A stretch of 64,000 nucleotides of DNA from Moraxellaceae bacterium (GTDB taxonomy: Bacteria; Pseudomonadota; Gammaproteobacteria; Pseudomonadales; Moraxellaceae): the NCBI GenBank assembly GCA_030646295.1, contig JAUSND010000015.1:1-64000 (forward strand), in the 5' to 3' direction. A program made the translations under genes and the position numbers. Below the pieces are notes generated by a model. The model saw nothing but the letters and a program-made list of their open reading frames with translations. It made no database searches and had not been told where the DNA came from. The first letter of the stretch is position 1. Each line of letters opens with the position of its first letter. This document shows, one piece after another, positions 33,645 through 44,111 of this stretch.

Positions 33645-35486
33645 ATGAAAGCCGCCATCCCGTTGCCACGCAACGCCAACCTGTTATGGCTCACGCCGCT
33701 CCTGTTCTCGCTCTGCATGCCTGTCGCCCATGCGGGCAACGGCTGGGAGGCGCTCAACCAGGAGGCAGTCAGCCTGTACCAGCAGGGCGACCACGACCAG
33801 GCCATCGCCCAGGCAAAAAAGGCCCTGACACTGGCCGAGCAGGAACTGGGCACTGAGCACCGCGACATTGCGGCCAGCCTGAACAATCTGGCCTACATGT
33901 ACCGCACGCGTGGCGAATATGCGCAGGCCGAACCGCTTTACCAGCGCTCGCTGGCCATCTGGGAAAAGACCCTCGGCCCCACTCACCCGGATGTGGCCAC
34001 CGGCCTGAACAACCTGGCCCTGCTCTATCGCCTGCAAGGCAATTACGACAAGGCCGAGCCCCTCTACAAGCGCTCGCTGGCCATTCGCACAAAAGCGCTG
34101 GGCGCCAGCCATGCGGATGTCATCACCAGCCTCAACAACCTTGCCGTCCTGTATGCCGTGCAGGGAAAACCGGAAAAAGCCGCTCCGCTGTACCAGCGTG
34201 TGCTCACCCTGCGGGAAAAGAAACTGGGCCTGAATCATCCGGATGTGGCCACCAGTGCCATGAACCTGGCAGAGCAGCAGCTGGCACTGGGCCAGACCGC
34301 GCAGGCCGAAGCCCTCATGAAGCGCAGCATTCTTGTCCGGCAGCAAACACTGGGGCGTGATCATCCGGATGTGGCCACCAGCCTGAGCCGCCTTGCGGCC
34401 GTGCATCTGGCGCAAAACCGGCCGGCCGATGCTCTGCCGCTGCAGCAGCGCGTACTCGCCATCCGGGAAAAAACCCTGGAGCCCGGCCACCCGGACATTG
34501 CCACCGCCATGAGCGATCTGGCCGACACGCATATGCGCCTGAAACAGCTGCCACAAGCGCAAGCCCTGCAGGAAAAAGCCCTGGCCATGCGCGAGGACTC
34601 GCTGGGCCCCTATCACATTGATGTGGCCGACAGCCTTTACAAGCTGGGCCTGCTGCAGGAAGCACAAAACCAGCCGGAGCAGGCCGAAAAGTTTTACCAC
34701 GACGCACTCTCCATCCGCGAAAAACGTACCGACAATCCTGCGGCACTGGCGGCGGTGCTGTCGCATCTGGCCGCGCTTTATGTCAGCCAGGAAAAAACCG
34801 AACAGGCATGGCCGCTGTACCAGAAGCTGTTGCCGCTGCAGGAAAAGGCCCTTGGCCCGGATCATCCCGATCTGGTGCCAACCCTCACCCAGCTGGCCAA
34901 CCGCCTTGATGCCCAGGGCAAGTTTGCGCAGGCCGAGCCGTTGTATCGCCGCGCGTTGGCCATTCAGGAAAAAACCCTCGGCAGCTCACACCCCGAGGTG
35001 GCCAGAAGCCAGACCAACCTGGCCTTCCTCTATCGTGGCCAGAAACAATATGAACCGGCCGAAGTGCTGTTCCGTCAGGCCCTGGCCACGCAGGAAAAAA
35101 TTCACGGGCCGCAGCACCTTGAGGTGGCAGCCGCACTGAACAATCTTGCCATGCTGTACGACACCCAGGGGCTGCTGATGCAGGCCGAGCCGCTCTATAC
35201 GCGCTCGCTGGCCATACTGGAGAAAAACCTGGGGCCTGATCACCCCAATGTCGCCACCGGCGTGGATAACCTGGCGTTTCTCTATCGCAGCCAGGGCAAG
35301 CTGGCCGAGGCAGAGCCGCTCTGCAAGCGCTCGGTCGCCATCATGGAGAAGAACTACGGACTGAACAGCCCGGAGGTATCACGCAGCCTGTACCAGCTGG
35401 CCAGCCTGTACCGCGCCATGAAGCGACTGGATGAGGCCTATGCGCTGGAGCTGCGCATCTCCAGGATGGTTGGTACCAACCCGTGA
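33645..35486 (+). CDS. Exported tetratricopeptide (kinesin-light-chain-like) repeat protein, 613 aa
   Basis: A signal peptide ending VAHA precedes about 13 near-identical 42-residue TPR_12-type repeats with the consensus HPDVAxxLNNLAxLYxxQG...QAEPLYxRSLAIxEKxLG. This builds a long superhelical scaffold for protein binding, here in the periplasm or outside. The first repeat is shorter and differs (ALNQEAVSLYQQGDHDQAI). The start at 33645 is chosen because it gives a clean signal peptide; the SD is weak. The regular DNA repeats make this locus prone to copy-number change. Confidence 0.88.
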   Translation: MKAAIPLPRNANLLWLTPLLFSLCMPVAHAGNGWEALNQEAVSLYQQGDHDQAIAQAKKALTLAEQELGTEHRDIAASLNNLAYMYRTRGEYAQAEPLYQRSLAIWEKTLGPTHPDVATGLNNLALLYRLQGNYDKAEPLYKRSLAIRTKALGASHADVITSLNNLAVLYAVQGKPEKAAPLYQRVLTLREKKLGLNHPDVATSAMNLAEQQLALGQTAQAEALMKRSILVRQQTLGRDHPDVATSLSRLAAVHLAQNRPADALPLQQRVLAIREKTLEPGHPDIATAMSDLADTHMRLKQLPQAQALQEKALAMREDSLGPYHIDVADSLYKLGLLQEAQNQPEQAEKFYHDALSIREKRTDNPAALAAVLSHLAALYVSQEKTEQAWPLYQKLLPLQEKALGPDHPDLVPTLTQLANRLDAQGKFAQAEPLYRRALAIQEKTLGSSHPEVARSQTNLAFLYRGQKQYEPAEVLFRQALATQEKIHGPQHLEVAAALNNLAMLYDTQGLLMQAEPLYTRSLAILEKNLGPDHPNVATGVDNLAFLYRSQGKLAEAEPLCKRSVAIMEKNYGLNSPEVSRSLYQLASLYRAMKRLDEAYALELRISRMVGTNP

Positions 35487-35633
35487 TGCAGGCCCTGATG
35501 CGGACCCTGATGCAAGCCCGGCACATTGTCCAAAATGTCAGCGAGATTGTTGCTTCCGGTCAGTGACCCCGGGCCTCAGGGCCGTGACTATTCGCAAGTC
35601 GCACCAGCCCCACAGCTACAGGAAGCCCTGTTC

Positions 35634-36779
35634 ATGCCCGCATCTGCCACTGCCATCCGTAAACGCCCGCTCATGCGTCGTGCCCGTCATGTGGTCCGCA
35701 ACGCGCGTGACCGCTTCCTGCGGACGGAAACGCTGGTGCTGGCCAACCAGACGGCGTTTGATGTGGTGCATGACAACGGGCTGGTGCAACTGCGCCACTA
35801 CCACCCCCTGACAGAAGCCAGCGTGCTGATGGATGGCCGCGCCATGCCGGTCGCCACGCAGCGCCAGCGCGTGCCGCTTGTGATCGTACCGCCGTTGGCC
35901 GTGAACATGAGCATCTACGACCTGTTCCCGGATCGCAGTCTGGTGAAGTATTTTCTGGCGCGCGGTTTTGATGTCTACCTGATTGACTGGGGCGTGCCAC
36001 GCTTCCGGCACACGCACTACACCTTCGAGACCTATGCCGCGCACCTGATGCCGGAGTTCATCCAGGCCGTGCGCACGCACAGCGGCCAGCAGGAGCTGTC
36101 GCTGCATGGCTGGAGCCTGGGCGGCGTACTGGCGCTCTGCTATACCGCACTCACCGATGATGCCGATATCCGCAACCTGGTCATCCTGGGCGCCCCCATC
36201 AATACCCATGCCTCGGGTGCACTGGGCCGCTTTTATCAGGCCGTCAAACGTCAGGCTGAAAAAGTGGAACGCTCGACCGGTCTGCGCATCAACGATGTGC
36301 CGGCGCCACTGCTGCACACGCCTGGCTGGATGAATGTCGTGGGCTTCAAGATGACCAATCCCGTCGGCAGCCTGATGGGGTACTGGGAACTGCTGCGCAA
36401 GCTGGGCGACCGCGAATTTGTGACCGATCACGCAACACAGTCCGCCTTTCTCGACAACATGGTGCCGTATCCGGGTGGCGTCGTGAAAGACATGATCGGC
36501 CGGCTGTGGATCGAGAACGAGTTCTCTACCGGTACGCTGCACATTGCCGGCACTGTTGCGCAACTGGCCGACATCCAGTCCGCGCTGTTCACCATTGGCG
36601 GCAAGGGCGACACCATGGTTACCCGCCCCGCCATCGAAGCCCTCAACGAACTGGTCGGCACGCAGGACAAGACCTTCCTGCACGCCCCCGGTGGCCACAT
36701 GGGCATCCTCTCCGGCAGCAAGGCACCGACCTCCATCTGGGCGCCGGTGGCTGACTGGTTGGCAGCACGCTCGAATTGA
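35634..36779 (+). CDS. Poly(3-hydroxyalkanoate) synthase-like alpha/beta hydrolase, 381 aa
   Basis: The architecture follows PhaC-type enzymes: PLVIVPPLAVNMSIYDLFPDRSLVKYFLARGFDVYLIDWGVP, nucleophile elbow HGWSLGGVLALCY, GAPINTH, and a C-terminal His in HAPGGHMGILSG. In true PHA synthases the nucleophile is Cys; here it is Ser (about residue 161), so polymerisation is doubtful and an esterase or depolymerase-like role is possible. The ATG at 35634 has AGGAAG upstream; an ATG at 35535 is also in frame. It ends at a terminator. Confidence 0.82.
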   Translation: MPASATAIRKRPLMRRARHVVRNARDRFLRTETLVLANQTAFDVVHDNGLVQLRHYHPLTEASVLMDGRAMPVATQRQRVPLVIVPPLAVNMSIYDLFPDRSLVKYFLARGFDVYLIDWGVPRFRHTHYTFETYAAHLMPEFIQAVRTHSGQQELSLHGWSLGGVLALCYTALTDDADIRNLVILGAPINTHASGALGRFYQAVKRQAEKVERSTGLRINDVPAPLLHTPGWMNVVGFKMTNPVGSLMGYWELLRKLGDREFVTDHATQSAFLDNMVPYPGGVVKDMIGRLWIENEFSTGTLHIAGTVAQLADIQSALFTIGGKGDTMVTRPAIEALNELVGTQDKTFLHAPGGHMGILSGSKAPTSIWAPVADWLAARSN

Positions 36780-36789
36780 CAGGCAGCAG

Positions 36790-36819
36790 GCCGCCATCAA
36801 TGCATGGCGGCATTTTTTT
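36790..36819 (+). terminator. Intrinsic terminator after the PhaC-like gene
   Basis: GCCGCCAT and ATGGCGGC form an 8-bp stem with loop CAATGC, followed by ATTTTTTT. Confidence 0.88.
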
Positions 36820-36873
36820 CAAACAGCATCAGCCGTATGCTGCATTCCTCCATCTGCTGCTCCGGCTCCTGCC

Positions 36874-38088
36874 ATGCCCGCCTCGTCCCCCGGTCTCTTC
36901 ATCAACCGCGACTTTGCCTTTTACTGGTTTGTGCGCATTTTCACTATGGCCGCCTTCCAGATGCTGGCCGTGGCCGTGGGCTGGCAGATGTATGACCTCA
37001 CCCGCAGCGCGCTGGATCTGGGCATGGTGGGACTGGTGGGATTCCTGCCGGCCATCCTCTTCGTACTGGTGGCTGGTCACGTGGCCGACCGTTACAACCG
37101 GCGCAGCATCGTGCAGCTGTGCAATGTGGCGCAGTGCCTGATTGCCGCAGCACTGGGGGTGGCCAGCTGGCAGGGCTGGATCTCGCGCGAAGGCATTTTT
37201 GTCGCGGCCTTCCTGCTTGGCATCACCAAGACGTTCGGCTCGCCCACGCTGTCCGCCATGCTGCCGGCGATTGTCCGCACCGCCGACCTGCCACGAGCGG
37301 TCAGCGCCTCCAGTGCCGCCATGCAGGCCGCCATCATCAGCGGCCCGGCACTCGGTGGACTAGCCTATGTTGGCGGTGCCGAGACGGTCTACAGCATCAC
37401 TGCACTGATGTATGCCTTCTCGGCCGTGCTGCTCGGCATGGTGGCCTACACGCACACCCCGCCAGCGCCCGTCAGCAAGGAAGACAGCTCGGTGTTTGCT
37501 GGCATCGCCTTCATCCGCCGCAACCCGGTGCTGCTGGGAGCCATTTCGCTGGACCTGTTTGCCGTGCTGCTTGGTGGTGCCACCGCGCTGCTGCCGATCT
37601 TTGCCCGCGACATCCTGCACACCGGCCCGTGGGGGCTGGGGCTGTTACGTGCCGCGCCCGCGGCAGGCGCGTTGCTGATGTCGGTCTGGCTGGTGCGCTT
37701 TCCGCTGGACCGGCAGGTGGGAAAAATCATGTTTGGCGCCGTCGCCGTATTTGGTGTCGCGACCATTGTCTTTGCGCTGTCGACGTCACTGCTGCTGTCG
37801 ATGGGCGCCCTGTTCGTCCTGGGCGCCGCCGACATGATCAGCGTGGTGGTGCGTTCTTCTCTGGTACAGCTGGAAACGCCGGATGCCATGCGTGGCCGCG
37901 TCAACGCCGTCAACTTCCTCTTCATTGGCGCATCGAACCAGCTGGGGGAGTTTGAATCCGGCGCGACGGCGGCCCTGTTCGGCGTCATCCCGGCCGTGAT
38001 CATCGGGGGCGCAGGTACGCTGGTGGTCGTGGCACTGTGGATGCGCTGGTTCCCGGAGCTAAGCCGTCGCGACAAACTCGTGGCGTGA
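36874..38088 (+). CDS. MFS transporter (EntS-like), 404 aa
   Basis: About 12 TM helices are visible, with the motif-A loop GHVADRYNRRSIV between TM2 and TM3 and LLGITKTFGSPTLSAMLPAIV in TM4, as in the DHA/EntS-type MFS group. The first helix begins NRDFAFYWFVRIF. It is probably a proton-driven exporter; its substrate is unknown. It starts 95 bp after the PhaC-like gene, beyond a terminator, with a weak SD (GCTCCTGCC region). No regulator is adjacent. Confidence 0.88.
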   Translation: MPASSPGLFINRDFAFYWFVRIFTMAAFQMLAVAVGWQMYDLTRSALDLGMVGLVGFLPAILFVLVAGHVADRYNRRSIVQLCNVAQCLIAAALGVASWQGWISREGIFVAAFLLGITKTFGSPTLSAMLPAIVRTADLPRAVSASSAAMQAAIISGPALGGLAYVGGAETVYSITALMYAFSAVLLGMVAYTHTPPAPVSKEDSSVFAGIAFIRRNPVLLGAISLDLFAVLLGGATALLPIFARDILHTGPWGLGLLRAAPAAGALLMSVWLVRFPLDRQVGKIMFGAVAVFGVATIVFALSTSLLLSMGALFVLGAADMISVVVRSSLVQLETPDAMRGRVNAVNFLFIGASNQLGEFESGATAALFGVIPAVIIGGAGTLVVVALWMRWFPELSRRDKLVA

Positions 38089-38225
38089 GACACCCGATAC
38101 GGTCGCTGATACCAGCCGCCCAGGCGTCCTCATGTCCCTCGGCATTCATTTGACGGGCACCCAGTGAATAGCAGTATCATTTATGAGGTTAATGCCATCC
38201 CAGTCACCACAGTGATCAAAACACC

Positions 38226-38894
38226 ATGAAAACACTCAGCACAACATTTGCACTGCTGGCCGCACTCACCGCAAGCAGTGGCGTACAGGCCCTGCAGCCC
38301 AGTGATCGCACCAACAACTGGGAGGCCACGCTCATCATCTCCGATGTTCAGGGCGACAGCTATGCGGGTTATAACGGCTCGTCCGCCAAGACCCTTGGTG
38401 ATGAAGGCTTCGGCTTTGGCATTGGCTATAACGTTGATGAAAACCTGTCGTTCACCGGTTACATCAACTGGGCAGACCTCAAGTACGATGCCGTGATCAA
38501 GCGCGAAGACGGCAATGACGAATTCATCAACATGGGTACCCTCGACATCCGGACCTTCGGCTTCAACGGCACCTACAACCTGATGCGCAAGAGCTTCACC
38601 CCGTTTGTGACGGGTGGCCTTGGCATTACCTACTACGACACCAACATCGTTAATTCGCCCCCCTACACCACCTGCTGGTATGACCCCTGGTACGGTTACT
38701 TCTGCGACACCGTGGTACCCACCAAGGACGGCACCGATTTCAGCTACAACGTCGGTGCAGGCCTGCGCTGGGACGTGAACGACAAATTCTTCATGAAGCT
38801 TGCTGCCAACCAGATGTGGCTGGACTCGGATGGCCAGGTCGACAGCCCGGCGTTCCTTTCCTACACGCTGGAACTGGGCACAAAGTTCTATTGA
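38226..38894 (+). CDS. OmpW/OprG-like outer-membrane beta-barrel protein, 222 aa
   Basis: A signal peptide (MKTLSTTFALLAALTASSGVQA) is followed by amphipathic strands with aromatic girdle residues (NLSFTGYINWADLKYDAVIK, FTPFVTGGLGITYYDT) and a C-terminal Tyr in LELGTKFY, which is a BAM recognition signal. The size fits an eight-stranded barrel of the OmpA/OmpW type. A loop insert with two Cys (TTCWYDPWYGYFCDT) could form a disulfide. It ends at a strong terminator. Exact family uncertain. Confidence 0.78.
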   Translation: MKTLSTTFALLAALTASSGVQALQPSDRTNNWEATLIISDVQGDSYAGYNGSSAKTLGDEGFGFGIGYNVDENLSFTGYINWADLKYDAVIKREDGNDEFINMGTLDIRTFGFNGTYNLMRKSFTPFVTGGLGITYYDTNIVNSPPYTTCWYDPWYGYFCDTVVPTKDGTDFSYNVGAGLRWDVNDKFFMKLAANQMWLDSDGQVDSPAFLSYTLELGTKFY

Positions 38895-38922
38895 GCCAAC
38901 GCAGTACTTCATGTCTGCGATG

Positions 38923-38952
38923 AAAAAGGGCACCCATGCGGTGCCCTTTTTG
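38923..38952. terminator. Bidirectional intrinsic terminator
   Basis: AAAAAGGGCACC pairs with GGTGCCCTTTTT around CATGC. It lies between the OmpW-like gene and the convergent gene ending at 38979. Confidence 0.9.
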
Positions 38953-38978
38953 TTTTCAATCCGGAGGCAACACCGGCA

Positions 38979-40124
38979 CTACAAGCGATCCCTCAGTTGC
39001 AACAGGGGATCGGTCTTTTCATCTGCGTCACGTTTTTGCCCGGGAGCATCGCTGTCGATACCGATCAGCACATCCAGCATGCGGGCCGCTTCTTTCTCAT
39101 CCATGCCTTGCTCCAGCAGGATGTTTCTCAGCATGCTGCGCTGCGTCTGCAGGCGTGCTGCGGTATATCCCTGTGTCACCAGTTCTTCACGCAGTAAAGG
39201 CGCCTGCTCCACGGTTTTTTTCGCAATGACATGACGTCGCTGCGCCTCAAAAGCCTCTGCTGCATTACTACGTGATTTTTCTTCCGCGTCGATTTCCGCA
39301 CGCAACGCCGCAATCTTTCCGGCATGCACTCTGTCGGTGGTCGCCAGCGCCTCACGCATCGCCGCCAGTTCAGCGTCATCTTTCCATCGCGATTGCCAGG
39401 CCACCAGGCGCGCGCGGATATCGTCTTCCGACGGGTCCTTGATCCGCTTCATCCAGAAGCCGTCCGCACGCTCTGGCGCCGGTTGCTCTCCGGCAAGTGC
39501 AAGCGGAGGGGCAACGACCGTGTTCCAGGTCGTTGCCACCAGCGGCAGTGCCGTGCCCGGCACCGCCGCATAACCAACGCTCATTACGGCCGGCGTCACA
39601 AAATAGGCAGCGGGCACCAGGGTGAATGATCCGGCGGCGGTCAGCGCACTGCCGGGAATGCCGATGCCGGTGCGGAACAGGCTTTCGGTAGATGCCTCGA
39701 TCACGGCCCATGGCCAGGCAAACCACCAGCCGAACACACGGCGGTTGACGCGCTGGCTGGCGGTGTCCAGCGCCTCTGTCCACGCGGTGCCCGTGCCGGC
39801 CAGCGCAAACTCCTGCAGCAGGTCCTTGCCGGCAAAACGCAGCCATTGGTGCGAGGTTTTACCCAGCTTGCGATAGTGCCCGGCACGTCCGTAAGCCTTG
39901 AGCGACTCCCCCGCGTTCACCCAGCCCTTGCGGGCATTGCGCGCGGGCGGTACATAACCGGGCACCACCCAGACATCGTAGAGCGCCCCGTCCTGACCGG
40001 TCATGCGGCCGTACAGGATAAGGTCGCTTTTCTGGCTGCCATCCAGAAAGTAGTCCCCCGCCTGCGTAAGCGTTGCCAGACTCATACCCAGAACCAGCCC
40101 GATAATGTACTGCCACCGCACCAT
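38979..40124 (-). CDS. Exported hypothetical protein, 381 aa
   Basis: A signal peptide (MVRWQYIIGLVLGMSLATLTQA) is followed by a beta-rich domain (GDYFLDGSQKSDLILYGRMTG...), a long hydrophobic Ala/Gly/Val-rich middle (about 145-215) that could be two membrane segments, and a charged helical C-terminus (about 235-380) with coiled-coil character. No family was recognised. The ATG at 40124 is preferred since longer starts place the signal peptide internally; GGGAAGGG lies near. It is a single gene with its own convergent terminator. Confidence 0.7.
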   Translation of the reverse strand: MVRWQYIIGLVLGMSLATLTQAGDYFLDGSQKSDLILYGRMTGQDGALYDVWVVPGYVPPARNARKGWVNAGESLKAYGRAGHYRKLGKTSHQWLRFAGKDLLQEFALAGTGTAWTEALDTASQRVNRRVFGWWFAWPWAVIEASTESLFRTGIGIPGSALTAAGSFTLVPAAYFVTPAVMSVGYAAVPGTALPLVATTWNTVVAPPLALAGEQPAPERADGFWMKRIKDPSEDDIRARLVAWQSRWKDDAELAAMREALATTDRVHAGKIAALRAEIDAEEKSRSNAAEAFEAQRRHVIAKKTVEQAPLLREELVTQGYTAARLQTQRSMLRNILLEQGMDEKEAARMLDVLIGIDSDAPGQKRDADEKTDPLLQLRDRL

Positions 40125-40269
40125 CACACCCTTCCCTTGCTGCCGGCGAATGCCCGTAAACGCGCATGCTACCGCATCCCGGCTGTCCGACAATTACACC
40201 GACCAATGACATTGACGAAGGTCGTCATGCGCGCGACGATGTGAACAACTGTTCACAAAGGCTTTTGCC

Positions 40270-41436
40270 ATGACTGACGCGTTCCCGCCAGCCGCCACGC
40301 CAGCCCCCGGCCCGGCCAGCACATTGCTGACCCGGGGTGTGGCTCTGGTGCATCTGGGATTGCTTGGCGCCAGCGAGGCCACCCGCCTGACCGCCGAGAT
40401 GCATGCCACCATCCGGCGCCTGCCGCTGCCGTGGAACGGCCATGCCACTGCCCCGGCAGAAAAGGCGCCCCTGCCCTATCAGCTGGTGATGAACACCTTC
40501 CGGCATCTGGCCCGGCTCACCCAGCAGTTCCTGCAGGCGCACGAGCCGGCACCCGCCAGCCGGCACTGGGGACTGTTCCGCAGCATCCTCAACGGCGTGG
40601 CAGGCGATGCGGTCAGCGACTGGGAAAATCCGCTGCACCAGCAGATGACGCTGTGCAACGACGCCGGCGAGCCCTTGACCATCGAGGAGTGGAGCCGTGA
40701 GGGTCGGCGCGGGCTTGTCCTCTTCATTCACGGCCTGTGCCTGTCCGACCACGAATGGCAAAGCCCCGCACACACCGCGTTTGTCAGCGAGTTGCGCGAG
40801 TCCGGTCTGGCGGTGGCATGGTTGCGCTACAACACCGGCCGCCCGGTGCATGAAAACGGTGCCGACCTTTCTGCCCTGCTGGACACGGCAAAACTTGAAA
40901 AGCGTGCCGGGCTGACCCTGATCGGACACAGCATGGGCGGGCTGGTCATCCGTTCCGCCACCCACCATGCACGCTTCTCCGGGCTGCGCTGGGTAAGCCG
41001 CCTGGACAGGGCCGCCTATCTTGGTACGCCGCATCAGGGGGCTCCGCTGGAGCGGCTTGGTCACGGTGCCAACAGCCTGCTTGGCCTCACCCCCTACACC
41101 AAGCCGCTGATGAAGCTGGGTAACCTGCGCAGTGCCGGCATCATGGACCTGCGTCATGGCCGGGTCACCCCGCCGGATCACGATCATCACGTTGCACTGC
41201 ATGACGACACCCGGCACCTGCTGGTTGCCGGCCACCTGGGCCGCAGCAGCAAGCGTCACTGGCTGGGCGATGGCCTGGTGCCGGTGCGCAGCGCCCTCGG
41301 GCAGCATGTGGAAACAGACAAGGCGCTTGGCGGCAAGCAGGTGACACGGGTGGAGTTCCCGGCACTGGGGCACATGGCCATGCTGGACGATGAACGCGTT
41401 TACACAGCCCTGCGCGAATGGATGCAGAAGCGCTGA
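40270..41436 (+). CDS. Alpha/beta hydrolase, PGAP1/lipase-like, 388 aa
   Basis: The N-terminal 140 residues are helical and unrecognised. The hydrolase domain follows with LVLFIHGLCLSDHEW, the nucleophile elbow LIGHSMGGLVIRS, LDRAAYLGTPHQGAPLERLGH, an acid in GDGLVPVRSA and a His in FPALGHMAML. This motif order suggests a lipase/esterase of the PGAP1-like group, cytoplasmic or membrane-associated, as no signal peptide is seen. It ends at a strong terminator and precedes the secreted lipase gene, so both may act on lipids. Confidence 0.85.
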   Translation: MTDAFPPAATPAPGPASTLLTRGVALVHLGLLGASEATRLTAEMHATIRRLPLPWNGHATAPAEKAPLPYQLVMNTFRHLARLTQQFLQAHEPAPASRHWGLFRSILNGVAGDAVSDWENPLHQQMTLCNDAGEPLTIEEWSREGRRGLVLFIHGLCLSDHEWQSPAHTAFVSELRESGLAVAWLRYNTGRPVHENGADLSALLDTAKLEKRAGLTLIGHSMGGLVIRSATHHARFSGLRWVSRLDRAAYLGTPHQGAPLERLGHGANSLLGLTPYTKPLMKLGNLRSAGIMDLRHGRVTPPDHDHHVALHDDTRHLLVAGHLGRSSKRHWLGDGLVPVRSALGQHVETDKALGGKQVTRVEFPALGHMAMLDDERVYTALREWMQKR

Positions 41437-41453
41437 AGCCCTGCTGATCCAGC

Positions 41454-41483
41454 AAAAAGGCGGCCGCAATGGCCGCCTTTTTT
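41454..41483 (+). terminator. Intrinsic terminator after the PGAP1-like hydrolase gene
   Basis: AAAAAGGCGGCC and GGCCGCCTTTTT form a perfect 12-bp stem around GCAAT, followed by further T. Confidence 0.92.
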
Positions 41484-41594
41484 ATTCACCGGAAAGACAT
41501 GACTGGCACCCGCCATGGCCGAATTTGTTTATGCAGCCGGCCATTATTGTTATGCGCCGTTCATCCTTACTTTGGCTACGCTCGTCACCACTGA

Positions 41595-42626
<1,032 letters not shown>

Positions 42627-42645
42627 TACGGACTGCTCCTCCATG

Positions 42646-42680
42646 AATAAAAAAGGCGACCATCGGTCGCCTTTTTTATT
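42646..42680. terminator. Bidirectional intrinsic terminator
   Basis: AATAAAAAAGGCGACC and GGTCGCCTTTTTTATT form a perfect 16-bp stem with loop ATC, between the lipase gene and the convergent P450 gene. Confidence 0.93.
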
Positions 42681-42698
42681 GCCGTATCCCGTTCAGGA

Positions 42699-44045
42699 CT
42701 ACAAACGTTCCAGCTTCACCGGCAAGCCGTCGCCGGGCACCGGCAGCGACGTAAAATCAACCGGCATGACGTAGTCTTCCGGCACACTCCAGCGGTACTG
42801 CTGCACCACATGATGCAGGATCGCCTTGATCTGCATCTCCGCAAAATGCAGGCCGATGCACATGTGCGCACCGCCACCAAACGGCACGTACAGGTACGGG
42901 TGCTTGCGGTGTTCGTTGCGGGCTTCGGTAAACCGTTCCGGATCAAAGACCTCCGGTTTTTCCCACCAGTTTGGCAGGTGATGCGAGACCATCGGGCTCA
43001 CGGCAATAAACGTCCCCGCCGGAATGTGATGCCCCATGAACTCGCAGTCCTTCACGGTCTTGCGCGGAATGCCATGCACCGGTGCAATCATGCGCAGCGC
43101 CTCTTTCATTACCAGACTGGTGGCCTCCAGTTTAGCCAGATCATCGTGATCCAGATCCCGCTTGCCCAGCGCCAGTGCTTCGGCGCGCACACGCTCCTGC
43201 CACTCGGGGTATTTGGCCAGATGATAAATGATGGAGCACAGCGTAATGGTCGACGTGTCGTGCGCGGCCATCATGAGGAAGATCATGTGGTTGATCACAT
43301 CGTCATCACTGAAACGCCGCCCGAGTTCGTCTTCGGCCTGACACAGGCGCGAGAAAAGATCTTCACCCGGATGCGCGCGCTTGTGTGCAATGCGCGAACG
43401 GAAAAAATCTTCCAGCACCTTGCGTCCGTCCAGACCTTTTTTCCAGCGACCGCCGGGTACCGGGAATCGCACAATCGAGGTGCCGGCACGCACGCAATCC
43501 ACAAAGGCCTGATTCACCTTGTCGGCCTCTGGCCCCAGCTGTTCCCCCATGAACACATCGGTAGCCATATCAAGCGTCAGCTGCTTGATCTTTTTCAACA
43601 CCGGGAAATCATTACCTGTCTGCCAGCGCCCGATGCCTTTTTCGATCGCCGGATTCATGCGCTTGAGATATTCCACCAGCACCGGTTTCTTGAACGCGGC
43701 CTGCATGATGCCGCGATGATGCCGGTGTTCTTCAAAATCGAGCAGCATGATGCCGCGCTTGAAGAACTTTCCGATGTAGAAATCCCAGCCCTGATTGTTG
43801 GAAAACACATCATCCTGGTTGCGAAACACGAACTGGTTGGCTTCCGGCCCCTGCATCTGCAAGAACGTCATGCCGAAGGCATTGATCCAGTACACCGGCC
43901 CAAGCTCGCCATAGAGGCGCGTGCCCACTTTGACCGGATCATTCAGGAAGGCCAGGCTGTAACCCAGCACAGGCAGGCCGGCGCTGCCCGGCAGGGTACG
44001 CCGGACCGTACGATTGGCTTCGGAGAAATATGGCAAAACCGACAT
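42699..44045 (-). CDS. Cytochrome P450, 448 aa
   Basis: P450 landmarks are all present: the I-helix MAAHDTSTITLCSI with the acid-alcohol pair, KEALRM (ExxR of the K-helix), PERF in FDPERFTEARN and the heme loop FGGGAHMCIGLHFAEMQI with Cys396. Its text resembles bacterial CYP groups similar to eukaryotic-type enzymes. It should hydroxylate a hydrophobic substrate, with electrons perhaps from a ferredoxin and the Fpr encoded 2 kb away. It lies downstream of the MpaB-like oxygenase gene on the same strand, 66 bp apart. Confidence 0.95.
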   Translation of the reverse strand: MSVLPYFSEANRTVRRTLPGSAGLPVLGYSLAFLNDPVKVGTRLYGELGPVYWINAFGMTFLQMQGPEANQFVFRNQDDVFSNNQGWDFYIGKFFKRGIMLLDFEEHRHHRGIMQAAFKKPVLVEYLKRMNPAIEKGIGRWQTGNDFPVLKKIKQLTLDMATDVFMGEQLGPEADKVNQAFVDCVRAGTSIVRFPVPGGRWKKGLDGRKVLEDFFRSRIAHKRAHPGEDLFSRLCQAEDELGRRFSDDDVINHMIFLMMAAHDTSTITLCSIIYHLAKYPEWQERVRAEALALGKRDLDHDDLAKLEATSLVMKEALRMIAPVHGIPRKTVKDCEFMGHHIPAGTFIAVSPMVSHHLPNWWEKPEVFDPERFTEARNEHRKHPYLYVPFGGGAHMCIGLHFAEMQIKAILHHVVQQYRWSVPEDYVMPVDFTSLPVPGDGLPVKLERL

Positions 44046-44111
44046 GCGATGCTCCCGTAATTGTTCACGTGTGCATTCGCGGCGACATGCCGCGAGCGCT
44101 CATGCAGTCAT

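Noticed and set aside
33684-34865. 393-codon frame opposite to the TPR gene
   Set aside because: Its repeats simply mirror the TPR DNA repeats and it has no family match.
40225-41469. 414-codon frame opposite to the PGAP1-like hydrolase
   Set aside because: The hydrolase strand has complete catalytic motifs; the opposite frame shows none.
42810-44060. 416-codon frame opposite to the P450 gene
   Set aside because: The P450 signature with heme Cys is on the minus strand; this frame is antisense noise.
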